Shown piece by piece: positions 1 to 11,930 of a DNA stretch of 64,000 nt. The stretch is from the NCBI RefSeq assembly GCF_963678635.1, contig NC_087070.1:3663157-3727156 (forward strand), read 5' to 3'. The stretch is from Symsagittifera roscoffensis. Taxonomy: Eukaryota > Xenacoelomorpha > Acoela > Convolutidae. Under the pieces are notes generated by a model that saw nothing but the letters and a program-made list of their open reading frames with translations, had not been told where the DNA came from and ran no database searches. How positions within the stretch are numbered: position 1 is the first letter of the stretch; each line of letters begins with the position of its first letter. The position numbers and the translations under genes are program-made.

Positions 1-55
1 ATAATATGCTAGCGTTGATAACTTTGGTTATTTCTCAGTTAGTAGTGATCAAAAA

Positions 56-67
56 GGGTTTTTTCAG
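56..67 (+). promoter_or_regulatory. 3' splice acceptor 7 nt before the WD40 start codon
   Basis: GGGTTTTTTCAG ends at 67 and the ATG is at 75. The short stretch between them has an in-frame TGA, so the exon begins as 5' UTR. The site either joins an upstream noncoding exon outside the window or accepts a trans-spliced leader. The sequence cannot separate these. Confidence 0.55.
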
Positions 68-74
68 TTGATGT

Positions 75-3000
75 ATGGATCGGGTGTCCTTTAGCGATTC
101 CTTTACTATCGGGGTTCATTCGTCTCGACCTGACAGTGTCTCATGTCTGGAATTGAATCATCCCATGCCTCAGTCGAGTCAAACTAAAGGGCTATTGTAC
201 TCAACTGGGCAAGAAATAAGAGTTCTGGAGTTTGACGAGGACTCGGAAATCGTGAACCATGTTCCGTTTTCAGTAGAGTCTCAACATCATACAGGTGCAG
301 TGAGGTTACTTTAAATGCTGATATATTTGAGGGTATATTGATAAGCTACCCTGCTTGAACAACTAGAGGAAATTTCCGAAAATTAAATTGTTCAGCGTCA
401 TCTGGCGAAACAGCCAGAAAAAAAAAACGTTAAATGTCGTCGAAGCAAAATATTGTCTGGTAAAATGAAAAAACGCGATTTTTGAAACAATCAATTCAAT
501 ATTTCTTTATTAATCTGTGCCAAAAAAAACGATTAAATAAAAAGTTATCTCAGATGATTTTTAACATAATTATTCTTTGTTGATTGTTTTTGTTCATATA
601 ATTGTTTTTTGAAAATTAGGTGTTGTTTTTTAGGATGTGTTGCTTGTATCTGTATTGCTCGAAATCATATAGTAACATGTGATTTTGACGGAGAAATAAT
701 TCTTTGGGACCGAATTACTCGACAAATCCTGGACACATTAGATTTGACTTCACAGCAGTTCTCTTACGCGACTGACTTGTTTTCGCTGCAGCTGGCAGAC
801 TTAGACTTGAAGTCGAAACAGTTGTCTGTTACAGACAAATACGTGGCCGTTGCTCTTGAAGGAGTTTTCAGATTGATCCTGCTCGAAATTGAAAATGGTA
901 ATGTCGAGGAATCCATTGAGACAAACTTATTTCGAGTTTTTTTTTTCAAGTTGGCATAAGTAAATTTTACCTGCGAGTTACATAACAATAGCTACTAAAG
1001 TTAGCTAGTAAAAGTAAAGTTAGTAAAGTAAAAGGTAGTAAAGTAGTAAAAATAGCTTCCAAGTTATATCATTTTATGAAAGAGTAAAATTTAGCTTTAA
1101 AGTAAAATTATTCTTATCTGTTTCAATTGAAGTTTTGTAAATTCAAAGGATGAATGTTTTGTATCTTTAGGAGATAAATCAAGATTTCAACTCATTGAAA
1201 GTTAAAATTAAGTTTGTCTCAAAGGTAATAGGTTGACATTCGTATCCACGCTCAGCACGTGCGTCGAATTCATTCGATTTCTCCAACCTCTCAGCAACTC
1301 TGAGAACAGCCGAAAAATTGAGCTGATGTCAGTTTGCAGAAATATACCTCCGGATGTAGCAAAAGGAATGCATACTCCCCGTGACATGGATCCATTTGGT
1401 TACAGAATTGAGTTCTATGATTTCCAGGAATTGAGTGGATCAGATTTCAAATGGAAGCCGAAATATGAAATTTTTCTTGAAGTGGATCAGAAAATCGGTT
1501 TAGTTTGTTGCTGCGAAGCTTTCTGTGCCTTAATGTACAGGTGAGTTTCTCTCTCAGTCATTTTTGAAATTTATTTTTATCGAAAAAGCTAATTTTTTTT
1601 TAGCCGAATCTTTCTATTTTTTTTCAAAGGCTCATAAAAACGCAAGATTTATCTAAAATTTAGACAAGATGTTTACTCTGTGAAGCTAGCGTAATTGTAC
1701 GAACCTGCTTTTTTCCAATCTAAGTCGCAAATATTGGTGCCACATTTAGGAGGCCTTTGCAGCTTTTTGATAGCATGTGCTTTGACATTCGAATAGTAAT
1801 AAATTAACACAGTTGATGTACTTTTAATTCATCAAATGGCTCTTTTCCAGTTCCCCCCTTTCAAATTCAATTTTGAAAAGCTTATTTAACGTTGTTATAA
1901 TGCAATGAAATTTGGCGTGGTGAACAAATCGACAATTCTGAACAGATTTGTTCTTCCTACTTTACAGCGTAACATCACGCATTTAGCCGTAATAACACGT
2001 AAAACAAACATAAAACTCGGTATTTTGAAAGGGGGGGACTGGAAAAGAGCCCATCAAATGAACCGAAAAAAAGCTATTTGTTTCAAACAAAATCACAATA
2101 ATAAAAACTCGATTTCAGTAGTTTTCTAACTCAATATATCGCAATTTTTTGAAATGCATAATTTGTACGTAATGTGGCTTTATGCTTTGCGATTTGTTAC
2201 ATGCAAAATTGTATCTTTTTCTATTTGATGTTACTTTTGCTGCATCGAATTGGCAATTTATTAGCATATGTAGCTGCTTTATTCGAGACTAGTTTGTCGG
2301 TTGTTAAGCTTGCGTGGCCGAGGTGTTTGCAAAATGCTTTATCAGGGAACTTTTGAATTTAATTGTTTTTAGATCTTCGCGGAAAATTGCACTTGTCGAT
2401 TTGAAGTCACACTCTCTCCTTACAGTACTATCATGGCAACATTTGGGAAACTGTGCCCCCATGTTTTACGACAACATACTCAAATTGATAATCAGTGCGG
2501 GAGTGTTAATGTGCATCAATCCTGCAAACATTTCCAACAATGAAGTCAGCAACTCAAATCATGGTAAAGAATTGGTAATTAACTTACCTACGAAACAATA
2601 TGTGCGCGCCGGCAAAGCAGTAAAAGAAGAATTTTGGAAAGAATTTGAGAAAGACGGAATTCAATTTGAATTTATAAGCGAAGATGTTGCGGATGTGTAT
2701 GTGGCTCTGAAACAAATCTCGAATGATTTTGTGGTTGTGTTTACCCAGTACGAAATAGTGGTGTCAAAGATCGCACGGGTTGACCGGAACTCAAGTAAGC
2801 TGCTAAATTTAATTTCAACCCTGAGATCATATCGTTTACAACCCTGAAAAATTGTTTTCTGAGTTACTTCAAAAAGTTACCTGAAGTTGGAACAGCTTCT
2901 CCTAACAAATGTCATTTTTTGGATAAATGGCTTCAATCGATTCAGAAATCTTCTGCTACATTGTGAAGTTTTTGAAATTAACATATGCTGATACTTAAGC

Positions 3001-6000
3001 ATTTGAGGTTATCTCTCGTTCTAGATATACTGAACTATTCGAAAATTAAGGGAAAAATCGGTTTTAGGCTTTGGCGCAATCGACCGTCGTTGCTTGTTCA
3101 ACATTACTTGCATTGGTTGTGCGTCCAACTGCAAATATGTGGCAGCCGGTGATTTCTCCGGGCAAATAGTCGTCTCGGATTTGGATCGTTCGGCTCACGA
3201 ACTGGCCAGTCAAAATGCATCTTCAAGCGAAGTGAAAGATGGCGCAGTTGGGGTTAATATGAAGTGTAATGGTAATATACACGGACTGTACAGTGCAGAA
3301 GAAAGTGTGAGGTCTCTCAGATGGCATCCGAGCTACGAGGAGGTGCTATTTATGGGACTGTTCAATTCTACCCTCGTTTTCGTTGACGTGCAGGTATGTT
3401 GTTAGCACAAGCGCAAATGCTTGTGTTAAATTGTGTTGAATAACGAGGTCACTTTTTCCTATTGTCACTCGCACAAATTAGTGCTAAAAAATTGTACTGT
3501 TTTAGTGTATTTGTACTGCTCTATTTTTATTCGTAAATGTAATAGCCACTGTTTGGTCCATTTTAATGGTGGCCACTGTTTGAATACCAGATGGGATAAG
3601 ATTAGAAGCAGTTTTGAAGGCGTTAGACGTTAACTCTTCAATGTTAGGGTTCGTTAGGGCTCGATTTCCATCGGAAGTAATTTTTTTTCAAAGATTGTTC
3701 ACCTATTTTTTTGCATTCCAAAGCTCACGTTTGCAACGTTTTTGCTTTTTGTTGCGACGTGCAGCTTCGCTTTTGTTTATATAATTATAATAAGCAAAAT
3801 TGAAATTTTAGATGACCTTGAGACATACTTTCTCTCTGAAAAATTAGCTTTCGCATTCAAAAATTGTTAGAAATAAGTGTCGATGAACGTAGTGAAGACT
3901 ATTATATAGGTGGTGATGAATTTTTTTTCAGAATGAAGTCTGCACTAGCGAGCTTTAGTGAGCGTTAGTGTTATACTACGACTATTCTTTTTTTAAACCT
4001 AAGTCGCAAATATTGGTGCCACTTTTGGGGCAACCTTACGGCTTTTTGATTGCATGTGGTTTGACATTCGGATAGTAATAAGTTAACACAGTTGATGCAT
4101 TTTAAATTCATCAAATGAACTGAAAAAAGCTATTTGTATCAAACACAACAACAATAATAAAAATTCGATTTCAGAAATTGTGTAACTCAATATATCTCGC
4201 AATTTTTAAAATGAAATGCATACTTCATACAAAATGTGGCTTTATGATTGCCAACTTTTTACATCCAAAATTAGCGTGGATGCCTTCAGTTTGCTATATT
4301 CCAAACTTACTTGCAAAAATAGTGTCTAGTTGTATTTGGTGCCACTTTCGCTGCTTCGAATTGGCAATTTGTTAGCATATGTAGCTGCTTTATTTGTGAC
4401 TAGTGTTTGCCGGTTGTTGAGCGTTCGTGGCCGTGAGGGCAGGGCTTGAGAATCCATTTCTCGAGGTCGCAGTTTCGAAGCCCATACTTGGCAAATTTTT
4501 CCTAAATCGAGGCTTATTTCTATCTTTTCTTATTTCACTTTATAAAGCTGCTTTGTTCTCGCGATTGTTTGCGAAGTGTTCTCGCGAGTGGTTGCGAAGT
4601 GCAGCTTCGCCTCTGTGTAAATTTTGCTCAGACTCAATTTTTTTGCTGTTTTGTTTTTGATTTCCTTTTCAGATCAGTTTATTTAAAAAGAAGGCAAACT
4701 CAACTATCGAACAGCAAAAGTGTAAAAGTGTAGAAAAACGTGATCAAAGTTTAATTTCGAAAATGGATTTTAATCAGAATTTTCAGCAGAATAAAAACTT
4801 TACATATTAATCCAGTTTTCTCATTTTGACTTAATTTTGTCTAAAAGTGTCAATCATTAATTTTTCTGGAATTTCAGAGAGCTTTAAGGGCATCACTTTT
4901 AAAATTTCATAAAACGTCAGATCTACGAAAGTAAAAGTCGTTGAGCAGTCAGACTCGGAGTGCAGATATAAAACTCCTTAGAGTATTTTGACAGCACCCC
5001 ACTTCAATCTTTGTGAAGTTTCATAAATCTAAGTTATTTTTAAAAGTTTTTGAAAAATAGTTAAAAAGCGGCAGTTCTCTGTAACTAAGTTGGTTTGAGG
5101 AGTCAAACTTGGGGGTAAGATCTGCAATGCATGAAAGTACCCTGACAGCGGCTCACAATATAATTGTTAATTTCAAATTTTGTGCGTTTTTTTCAGACAA
5201 ATTTTGACTTTTTAACTAGCCGTTTTTGACGTGATTTATTATATCATTCTAAAAGTATTGATGTTCTGAGCTTAAATTTGGAAAGATATTTCCTCTGTGA
5301 TAATTTTTCGTAATTTTATGGTGGTTTAAAAATTGCCAATTTATAAAAATTAACGCGCGATGTATTTCGAGCTATTTACGCGTAAGCGGAGATTTAATCC
5401 GTCATAGAAATCGTTCCAAGCTGGTGTAGGAAGCTTATTTGCCATAATTGATTTGTTACTAGGAGCGAAAGTTATCTTTTTGTCTGTAATATGGCGTGTG
5501 GGGAAATGATTTTCACAAAAAATCTCAAATTAAAAAATGCGTCATAATTGGCGTGCGTCACTTAGGAAGTTTTGTAGCTTTACTCATCAGTTTTTCCAGT
5601 AGCGTTATTGGTCATATTTTTGCTTGTGTATGCGAAGTGCAACTTCGCTTCTGTGTTCAAACTTGGTGTTATGAACACTGAATTCACACTTGACAATCGA
5701 AATAATTTCTTAAGCATTGCAATATACGATATAGCTTAAATGTGAAAAAAAAATTTCATTTAACATGTAAAAAAAATTGTCGGAAAGACTTAAACATGGC
5801 GTGATAGTGAAGCCCGCTTTTAATTGTATAATAGATAGATTGCTCATTTTATAACATTTTTTGATGGCATTTTGCTGTGTTCGTCTCAATAGGCTTTACC
5901 CACTGGGTTGTCGGCATAATGGCCGCTCGTTAAATGTTAAAAGCTTTTTTAGTAATGGTGGTTTTGTTTTTCGACTGTTTTACTTAAATTTTTTCCCAAT

Positions 6001-9000
6001 TTTTTTTTCGATTTTGTTATTTCTATCTCATTTTGTGTTCGCTAGCTTGCAATGCTGCGCTTGCGTTGTATCGCAAATGTGAACTGCGTGTAAATTTGAT
6101 TTCCGACGTCAGAATGAGCGGTCTTAGTTTAATTAACTTTGTACCGATTCTTGGCAAAGCATTTTGTCAACAGTGTTATATCAACTTTTTTTCGTCGATT
6201 GGTTTCATATAGAAAAATCTGAAACATCTAAGCAAAGCTAAGGTTACTTGCGAAGACGGTCAAAAAGAATCAGATAGGAAGTTCGTATAGGCGTTATTCA
6301 TGAAATATGAACTCTTTGAAATGTTTTTTTTTTATGTGCCATCAAGTTCATATTTTATCCGATTTTGCTGAATGCTTTTTTTTTTCAGTCGGATCATTGT
6401 GTTCCAGTTCAAATCGACAACATATCATCAGGTGCTATTACATGTTTAAAGTGGTCACTTCCGTTCTTCCCCACAGCAAATGAACAGAAAAACTACGGAC
6501 AAGTCTATTCACAATTCGGCTCGGAAGTTGCATCAAGTTCATGTTTCGATCACGCTGCTGCTATTTTATTGGTTGGAACTACCTCTGGTCACGTGGTACT
6601 CTACAGACATGATTTCTGTTTCAATCGAAAGGAACTGATGAACAAGTTCGAATCTTCAGAGTCGGGTCACATAGACGGAGGGTTGTTTGTTGCGTCATTT
6701 ACGAAGCTCACTACTTTTTTGGGTACGTATTGTTAAGGGTTGATAGAATAACTCAAATTTCAACAAAGATAACCGGTTGCTATGCAAATATCACTCTCCG
6801 AATACGAACGTGGAAGGCGCAAAAACGTGAACGATTTCTAGTTTTGAACATCGAATTTAATTTTTAGATTTCCAGCGTAATAAAAACTTTACCTATTGAT
6901 CCAGTTTTCTAGTTTGGTTATCGATGTTATCGAAAAGCACCAATCATAAATTTCTCTAGAAATTCAAAGAGCTTAAAGGGATTCTATTTTCTTTGAAATT
7001 TGTAAGTTGAGATTTTTGCAAGAAAAAATAACAAGTCAGTATTTTTTCTTTACTTGCGTTCATTGACTCTTCTCCAACTGTATGTTGGTTATGTTTTGAA
7101 ACTTAAAAAAACTTTGAAACTTTAAAAAACTGAGACAAAATCTGCTTAACTTTTTGTACAGACTGAATGTGTTGCTATTTTTTTTGCTAAAATCGTACAC
7201 ATCAATTTATAAACAATTTACTCCGGAAAACTGATCTTCTTTAGTTTTTTCAGTCAGTCAATCAATAGTTGTGTTACTACCGGTTTAATTGTTGACGCAA
7301 CTTGTAAGCAAGTTTTGTCTTCATCATATCGTGCGAATCTGGGCTGAAAAAGCTTTATTATGTTATATCATTTTTACCATTGTGATGATTAGTTGTGGTA
7401 ACTTCTTTTTTGTTGAAAAATGTAATAAACCTTCTCCCTCGCTTTTCTAGCTCAAAATTAGACGAAAAGTCAAAAACTTAAAAAGTTGTTTTCTCGATAC
7501 TGAGACAATTTTTTGAAAATTTTTTTGATGTCGTTCGAATCAGGGCTGAAAGAGCTTGAATATGATATATCACTCCCATCATTCTGATGATTGTTTGTGG
7601 TAATTTCTTTTGGTTGAAAAACGTAATAAATCTTATAAACTAGACTAAATATCGAAAACTTAAAATTGTTTTTCTCGACACTGGTACAACTTTTGAAATT
7701 TTTTATGTCGCTCGAAAAACGACTGATAGGGATTTACTGTGATATATCACTCGACCTATACCGATGATTATTTTGGGTACTTAAATTTGCGTGGAAAACC
7801 AGAAAAAACTAAAATACACCCGAATACAAAGCCCCATCCCAATAACAAAGAATGAAAATTTCTTTGATCCATTTTTTATGAAATGAGTTAGATTCATCAG
7901 AAAAAATCGGTTTTAGCTGGTTGTGAATTGTGTTTAAAATAGTATTCAATTTTTTTTAACAGTTTGAGTTCTTGAACATTACTCCAATCCTTTAGTTGTC
8001 TTAGTGCTACGCTTTTGTTTGAGACAAGCAATATTCATTTCAGAAAAGGAGGCATCACTGAAAGTTTTAGAGAACAGATATTTTGTTGTCTTTGTATACA
8101 TACCTAGAAATATGGGAAATTGATTTGAGACAATTTCGTGTTTTTGTAATTGACTAGTTTTTACTTAAACGGTTTTTTAAACAAAAGGGGATCGCTCTTT
8201 TTACCTATCTTTCTTGTATTTATAAAGTATAAAGAACGAAATATTTTTCATTTATATAGGTCTTGATGATTTTTTTTGTCTCAAAAGGCTTTTTTAGCTA
8301 TAGAACTGCATTCATACATTTTGATGCATTTGTGAATGCAATTAGGTATAGGTGCATTTTTTGAGTTCAATTCAATTTCATTTGCTGAAAGGTTGGCAAA
8401 ATGCGTTCCTAAATACGAGAACGGAAACGGCGTAAAAAGTTTCCAGATTTGAAAGTGGAGTTTAATTTTTAAGAGTCGATGGACCTAGTGAAGACTCTCT
8501 CTTGTATAGGTCGCGATGAATTTTTGCAGTATGAAGTCTTAAATTTTGTGTAGGCTCAAATTTAGTTTTGGCTTGACTTTTGATTCTCTGTTAAAAGGAA
8601 GGTAAACTTCACTATCGAACATCAAAATTGTAAAAGTCACGAAAAGCGTGATCGACTTCTAATTTCGAAAATCGATTTTAATTTTCAGATTTCCCAGCGG
8701 AATAGAAATTTACATATTGATCCAGTTTTCTCATATTGTTTGATAAAAATGTCAACCATAAAACAAGACAATTTGTTGTCTGTTTTCTTGCGTTCATTGA
8801 CTCTTTTCCAACTGTATATTGGCTATGTTTAGATTTTTCAGCGGATTAAAAAACTGAAAAATTCATGAAAAGTGAGCTTACATGTGATTACTTTTCAGCC
8901 CTTCCTGTCCTTAATTTAATCGGATAAAGTGACGAACTTCTTTGATTCACTTCTTCTTTAGCGTGTGTCCATTCATATGGTTAATTTTAGCTCATCATCC

Positions 9001-11651
9001 AATCGCGGAGTCCAACGACAACTTCGGATCGCTGGGACACTTTGCAGAAGTGTGGTCATGTGCCTGGACTCCCATAGGACACCCCCTCTCTCCCCAGCAT
9101 TTTGTCACCTGTTCAGAGGACCAACAAGTACGTGTTTGCCCACTATCAAGCTTGCGAGTATTAGTGCGAACCTTTTTTTTCTAACTCGCAAATGAAATTG
9201 TTCACTTATTTGGTGGCTTTTTTGCTATAATCACGATCTGTAGCGTTGGAAATTTCATAGCATCTGTTCTCTCCTTTACTTGTGGCTAGTGTTTATGATT
9301 TATTAAGCGTCCGTGGCTGAGTGGTTAGTGTGTGAGACTCATAATCTCTAGGTCGCAGATCGAATCCGAGACGCAGCCGAATTTTTACTGGTTCGAGGCT
9401 TATTTCTACTTTTTGTTATTGCAGTTTATAGAGCTGCTTTTTGTCGTGTTCTCGCTGGTGTGCGAAGCGCGCAGATTAGCGTCTGTGTTAAATGGATAGG
9501 TTAATTCCTTTGCACTGTATGCTTATATATTCGCATACAGTCCTATCGCGTTGTCTGAAATATTTAGTCTTAATGCAGCGTGATCTAAAAACTATTCTGA
9601 GAATTTCTTTTATACTGATTTTGTTTTTTTTAACTTGAAACTTTTTTATACCAGAAAAGAGTGTTTTTTTTTTTGGCTAGACCTTGTTTTTTTTTCAGTA
9701 TGTTTTGAATTATAAAAAAGTTTCCGGGAAAAATTGAATTATCGATTTTGTGTGTCTGCTTATGTTTTATCGGCTTAGTTGCCACATTGTGGATTTTTCT
9801 TGTTCGGGCAGCACTTTTTGACGTAGATGCGATTGTTTTTGATGTATTCCTGTAATTTATAAAAATTTATCTTGTAGTTTAAGCAATTTTTGCTATAATT
9901 GAAAATCTGTTTGTTGTATTCCTGTAATATAGCTGGTAATGTTTAAGGGTAACGTAGTGAGTACTCTTATATAGGTCTTATATAGATGATTTTTTTGTCT
10001 TTTTTTTTGGGGGGGGGGGGAGTTTGAATTGTGATTTTTTAAGTTTCTCAAGGCAAACTCAAACTCCACTATCAAACAGTAAAAGTGTAAAGGTCACAAA
10101 AAACGTGATCGACAAACGTTTCGAAAATGGAAATTAAATATCAGATTTCCCAGCGAAATAAAAGTTTTATTTATGGATACAGTTTTCTGAGTTTTGTGAG
10201 ACATATGCGAAGTAAATATGGGGAATAGTTTTTAGATTCTCATTGTTGAAACAGTAGTAGTTGGATGTAATATCATTAATCAATCAACTGATTCATTTCA
10301 TGCTAGTCGGTTTTCGACTCAAAATGAGTCAACGTGACAATTCTCTTTGTTAAGGTGCGAGTGTGGTCACTCAATTCTGAAATAGCGGCGGCTAAGGCTG
10401 CTGATCCAGACACGAGTTTCGACGAAATAGATGATGGCGAGGGAGAAGAGAGGGCTTGGGTGACTGAGAACAAACCAGTGTCAAGTCCAGTTTACGTGTT
10501 GACCGGCCACAGGTAATAAAATTACCATAAGTCAGTAGTTATGGGGTCTTCGCGCTGTTTTACTCATAGAGATAGTATATTTTTGAAGTTTTTTCTGCTT
10601 ATATCTGGGACCATCATATCAAACTTGATGATAGTTTGAGGGCATCAATTGGAGTTATACATGCATAGCTCTACATGTTACGCATGTTTTTTTCGAGCTC
10701 TACCGAAACCCCAATTCAATTTAGTCGATATAATACTCTGCACCGCATGTGATTTTTTGAAGGAACTTCGAGTTTGAGGACTTTTCAGGTGTCAAAAATT
10801 GCGTTTTTTCGGCTGTCACCCCCTCAAAGTAAGTGACTATTAGAAAAATTTATACCTACAGGATGGTTAGCCAGATATGGCTGTCGTTAAGTAGTATCAA
10901 AGTGGTCTTTGGAAAATTTTGGCAACCAGAATTGCTGGTGGAACCAAAATTAATCGTAAAGGCAGGTCAGGTCAGACTTCTGAAACCGGAATTCGGTTCG
11001 TGTGTAATAGGTATCCCTGTTTAGATATATTGTCGTTTGCTTATGATTTCTGTTCCCAGGTTCGCAGTTACATGTCTTGATTGGCAGCTACTGGAACTAG
11101 ACCATTCTATGCAAATCTCCGACCAAACCGCAGCTGAAGACGGCATTTCGAATCCGGAAAGACACATCAGTTTCCTTTGCTCGTGCTCCGACGACAAATC
11201 GATCCGAGTTTACCGTGTGTGCGAAACATTCCGACGACTTAAATCCGATGTGAACAAAAAAATCGAGCTCGAGGGCTCAGAACGAAGAGTTCAGACTGAA
11301 ACAGAAGACGTTCAGAGTTGTGAGATTGAGTTCAATTTGGTCATATTGTTGTCGACTTCGTTTTTAGCTGATTGGCATACACTCACTTACACGTGTTTGC
11401 AATCTACGGGTTCGCATTTGGCAGTCGTGACTCAACACGGCTACCTTCTCGTGTTTTCGCTCTCGCAAGCCGAAGTGGTTTCGGACGTGGACGCGAATGA
11501 TGTTTGGGAGTTCGTGCATAGGCCCCAGTGCTGTGTCTTCTGCAAGAAAGTGGCTAATGGGTCCTTGGAAGGACTGTCATGGAGTGGAAACAATTTATGT
11601 ATGAGCTCTGCAGATTGCTGTTTAAATGTGAAATCTATTCAATTTAATTGA
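75..11651 (+). CDS. Multi-exon WD40-repeat protein, family not identified (9 exons, 922 aa)
   Basis: Exons were assembled from reading frame and GT-AG sites: 75-294, 634-897, 1225-1540, 2373-2794, 3068-3393, 6389-6722, 8991-9127, 10355-10512 and 11060-11651. Every junction keeps phase and the total is 2769 nt ending in TGA. WD40 signatures include GEIILWD (exon 2), GDFSGQIVVSDL (exon 5), VTCSEDQQ joined to VRVWSL across the exon 7/8 junction, and SDDKSIRVYRV (exon 9). Exons 8 and 9 join to read LTGHRFAVTCLDW. The product is probably a beta-propeller scaffold, but I cannot assign a family. An in-frame TGA at 69-71 supports the Met at 75. An out-of-frame ATG at 71 opens a 7-codon uORF. Introns are 273-2995 bp and the larger ones are full of repeats. 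The exon structure is well supported; the function is not. Confidence 0.88.
1700..2345 (+). repeat. Partial tRNA-containing modular repeat in WD40 intron 3
   Basis: The stretch from 1700 (GAACCTGC, T run, AGTCGCAAATATTGGTGCC) closely matches 3975-4100, including the block CACAGTTGATG followed by a TTCATCAAATG motif. The later part (about 2240-2345, GCATCGAATTGGCAAT to GTGGCCGAGGTGT) matches 4345-4435. It stops inside the tRNA-like head just after box A, so this copy is truncated or decayed. Part of an open frame runs into WD40 exon 4, but the repeat match argues against coding use. Confidence 0.6.
3975..4620 (+). mobile_element. tRNA-containing modular repeat, full-length copy in WD40 intron 5
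   Basis: Modules in order: a T-rich start with AAGTCGCAAATATTGGTGCC; a middle shared with the 1.7-kb copy; a tRNA-like head (4421-4490) with a degenerate box A (GTGGCCGTGAGGG) and box B (AGTTTCGAAGCCC); a T5 tract at 4495-4500; a body with TCGAGGCTTATTTCTA and CACTTTATAAAGCTGC; and a terminal hairpin GCGAAGTGCAGCTTCGC followed by CTCTGTG at about 4594-4616. It matches the copies near 9.2, 15.0 and 20.1 kb along most of its length. It is SINE-like, but see the finding on the internal Pol III terminator. Confidence 0.65.
4670..4870 (+). repeat. Dispersed intronic repeat, copy 1 (WD40 intron 5)
   Basis: It shares AAAACGTGATCAA, AATTTCGAAAATGGATTTTAA, CAGAATAAAAACTTTACAT and ATCCAGTTTTCTCATTTTG with copies at about 6.8, 8.6 and 10.1 kb. 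No coding capacity and no clear terminal repeats. All copies have the same orientation within one gene. Confidence 0.6.
6790..6980 (+). repeat. Dispersed intronic repeat, copy 2 (WD40 intron 6)
   Basis: Carries AACGTGAACGATTTCTAG, AGATTTCCAGCGTAATAAAA, TTGATCCAGTTTTCTAG and a downstream CACCAATCATAAATTT. It is colinear with the 4.7- and 8.6-kb copies. Confidence 0.6.
7325..7790 (+). repeat. Three tandem units of about 180-200 bp in WD40 intron 6
   Basis: Units start near 7330, 7533 and 7708. Each has a variant of TCGAATCAGGGCTGAAAGAG, then TGATATATCACTC, then GATGATTGTTTGTGGTAA, then TTGAAAAACGTAATAAA. Divergence between units is marked, so the array is old. No ORF. Confidence 0.55.
8580..8770 (+). 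repeat. Dispersed intronic repeat, copy 3 (WD40 intron 6)
   Basis: Contains AACTTCACTATCGAACATC, AAAGCGTGATCGACTTCTAA, ATCGATTTTAATTTTCAGAT, TTCCCAGCGGAATAGAAA and TTGATCCAGTTTTCTCAT. This is the clearest copy of the family. Confidence 0.6.
9150..9493 (+). mobile_element. tRNA-containing modular repeat (WD40 intron 7)
   Basis: Starts with GTGCGAACC, a T run and CTAACTCGCAAAT, just after WD40 exon 7. The tRNA-like head at 9307-9380 has box A TGGCTGAGTGG and box B CAGATCGAATCC. Its anticodon stem GAGA/TCTC encloses the 7-nt loop CTCATAA (anticodon position CAT), and GCGTC/GACGC acceptor pairing survives. T5 at 9382-9386 follows. The body has TCGAGGCTTATTTCTACTTT. It ends in a decayed hairpin plus GTCTGTG near 9487. 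Confidence 0.7.
9640..9880 (+). repeat. Fragment of the second tRNA-containing repeat subfamily
   Basis: GACCTTG plus a long T run and CAGTATGTTTTGAA, then TTTCCGGGAAAAATTGAATT, then ATCGGCTTAGTTGCCACAT. This order matches the region after the tRNA-like sequence at 15.5-15.8 kb. The tRNA-like head itself is missing here. Confidence 0.5.
10055..10210 (+). repeat. Dispersed intronic repeat, copy 4 (WD40 intron 7)
   Basis: AACTCCACTATCAAACAG, AAAAAACGTGATCGACAAAC, CAGATTTCCCAGCGAAATAA and ATACAGTTTTCTGAG follow in the same order as the 8.6-kb copy. Confidence 0.55.
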
Positions 11652-11907
11652 AATCTAAATTAGTTTAATTAAAGTTAACAGGCGCTTTTGATCTACATGA
11701 AAAAGCAATTCGCAAGACTGAAAGTTTGCAACTGATTTGATGTGCCAAATTTTTGCTAGTTTTTAGTGATTTGTTTATAACACCATAAATATTTATATTT
11801 GGAAAAATTCTTAAATGCTATAAATTTTTTAACCAAAGTCAAACTACTTTAATTTTTCTTGAATCAATTAGATTTTGGTTTTGATCGAATGGTTGGTAAT
11901 TTTGAAA

Positions 11908-11924
11908 ATATATATTTTTTCCAG
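11908..11924 (+). promoter_or_regulatory. 3' splice acceptor 6 nt before the E2F start codon
   Basis: ATATATATTTTTTCCAG ends at 11924 and the ATG is at 11931. A matching 5' exon is not obvious in the 257 bp after the WD40 stop. It could serve cis-splicing from an unseen 5' UTR exon or trans-splicing of a leader. The frame is open upstream to 11859, so a longer N terminus is not excluded. Confidence 0.55.
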
Positions 11925-11930
11925 ATCACA

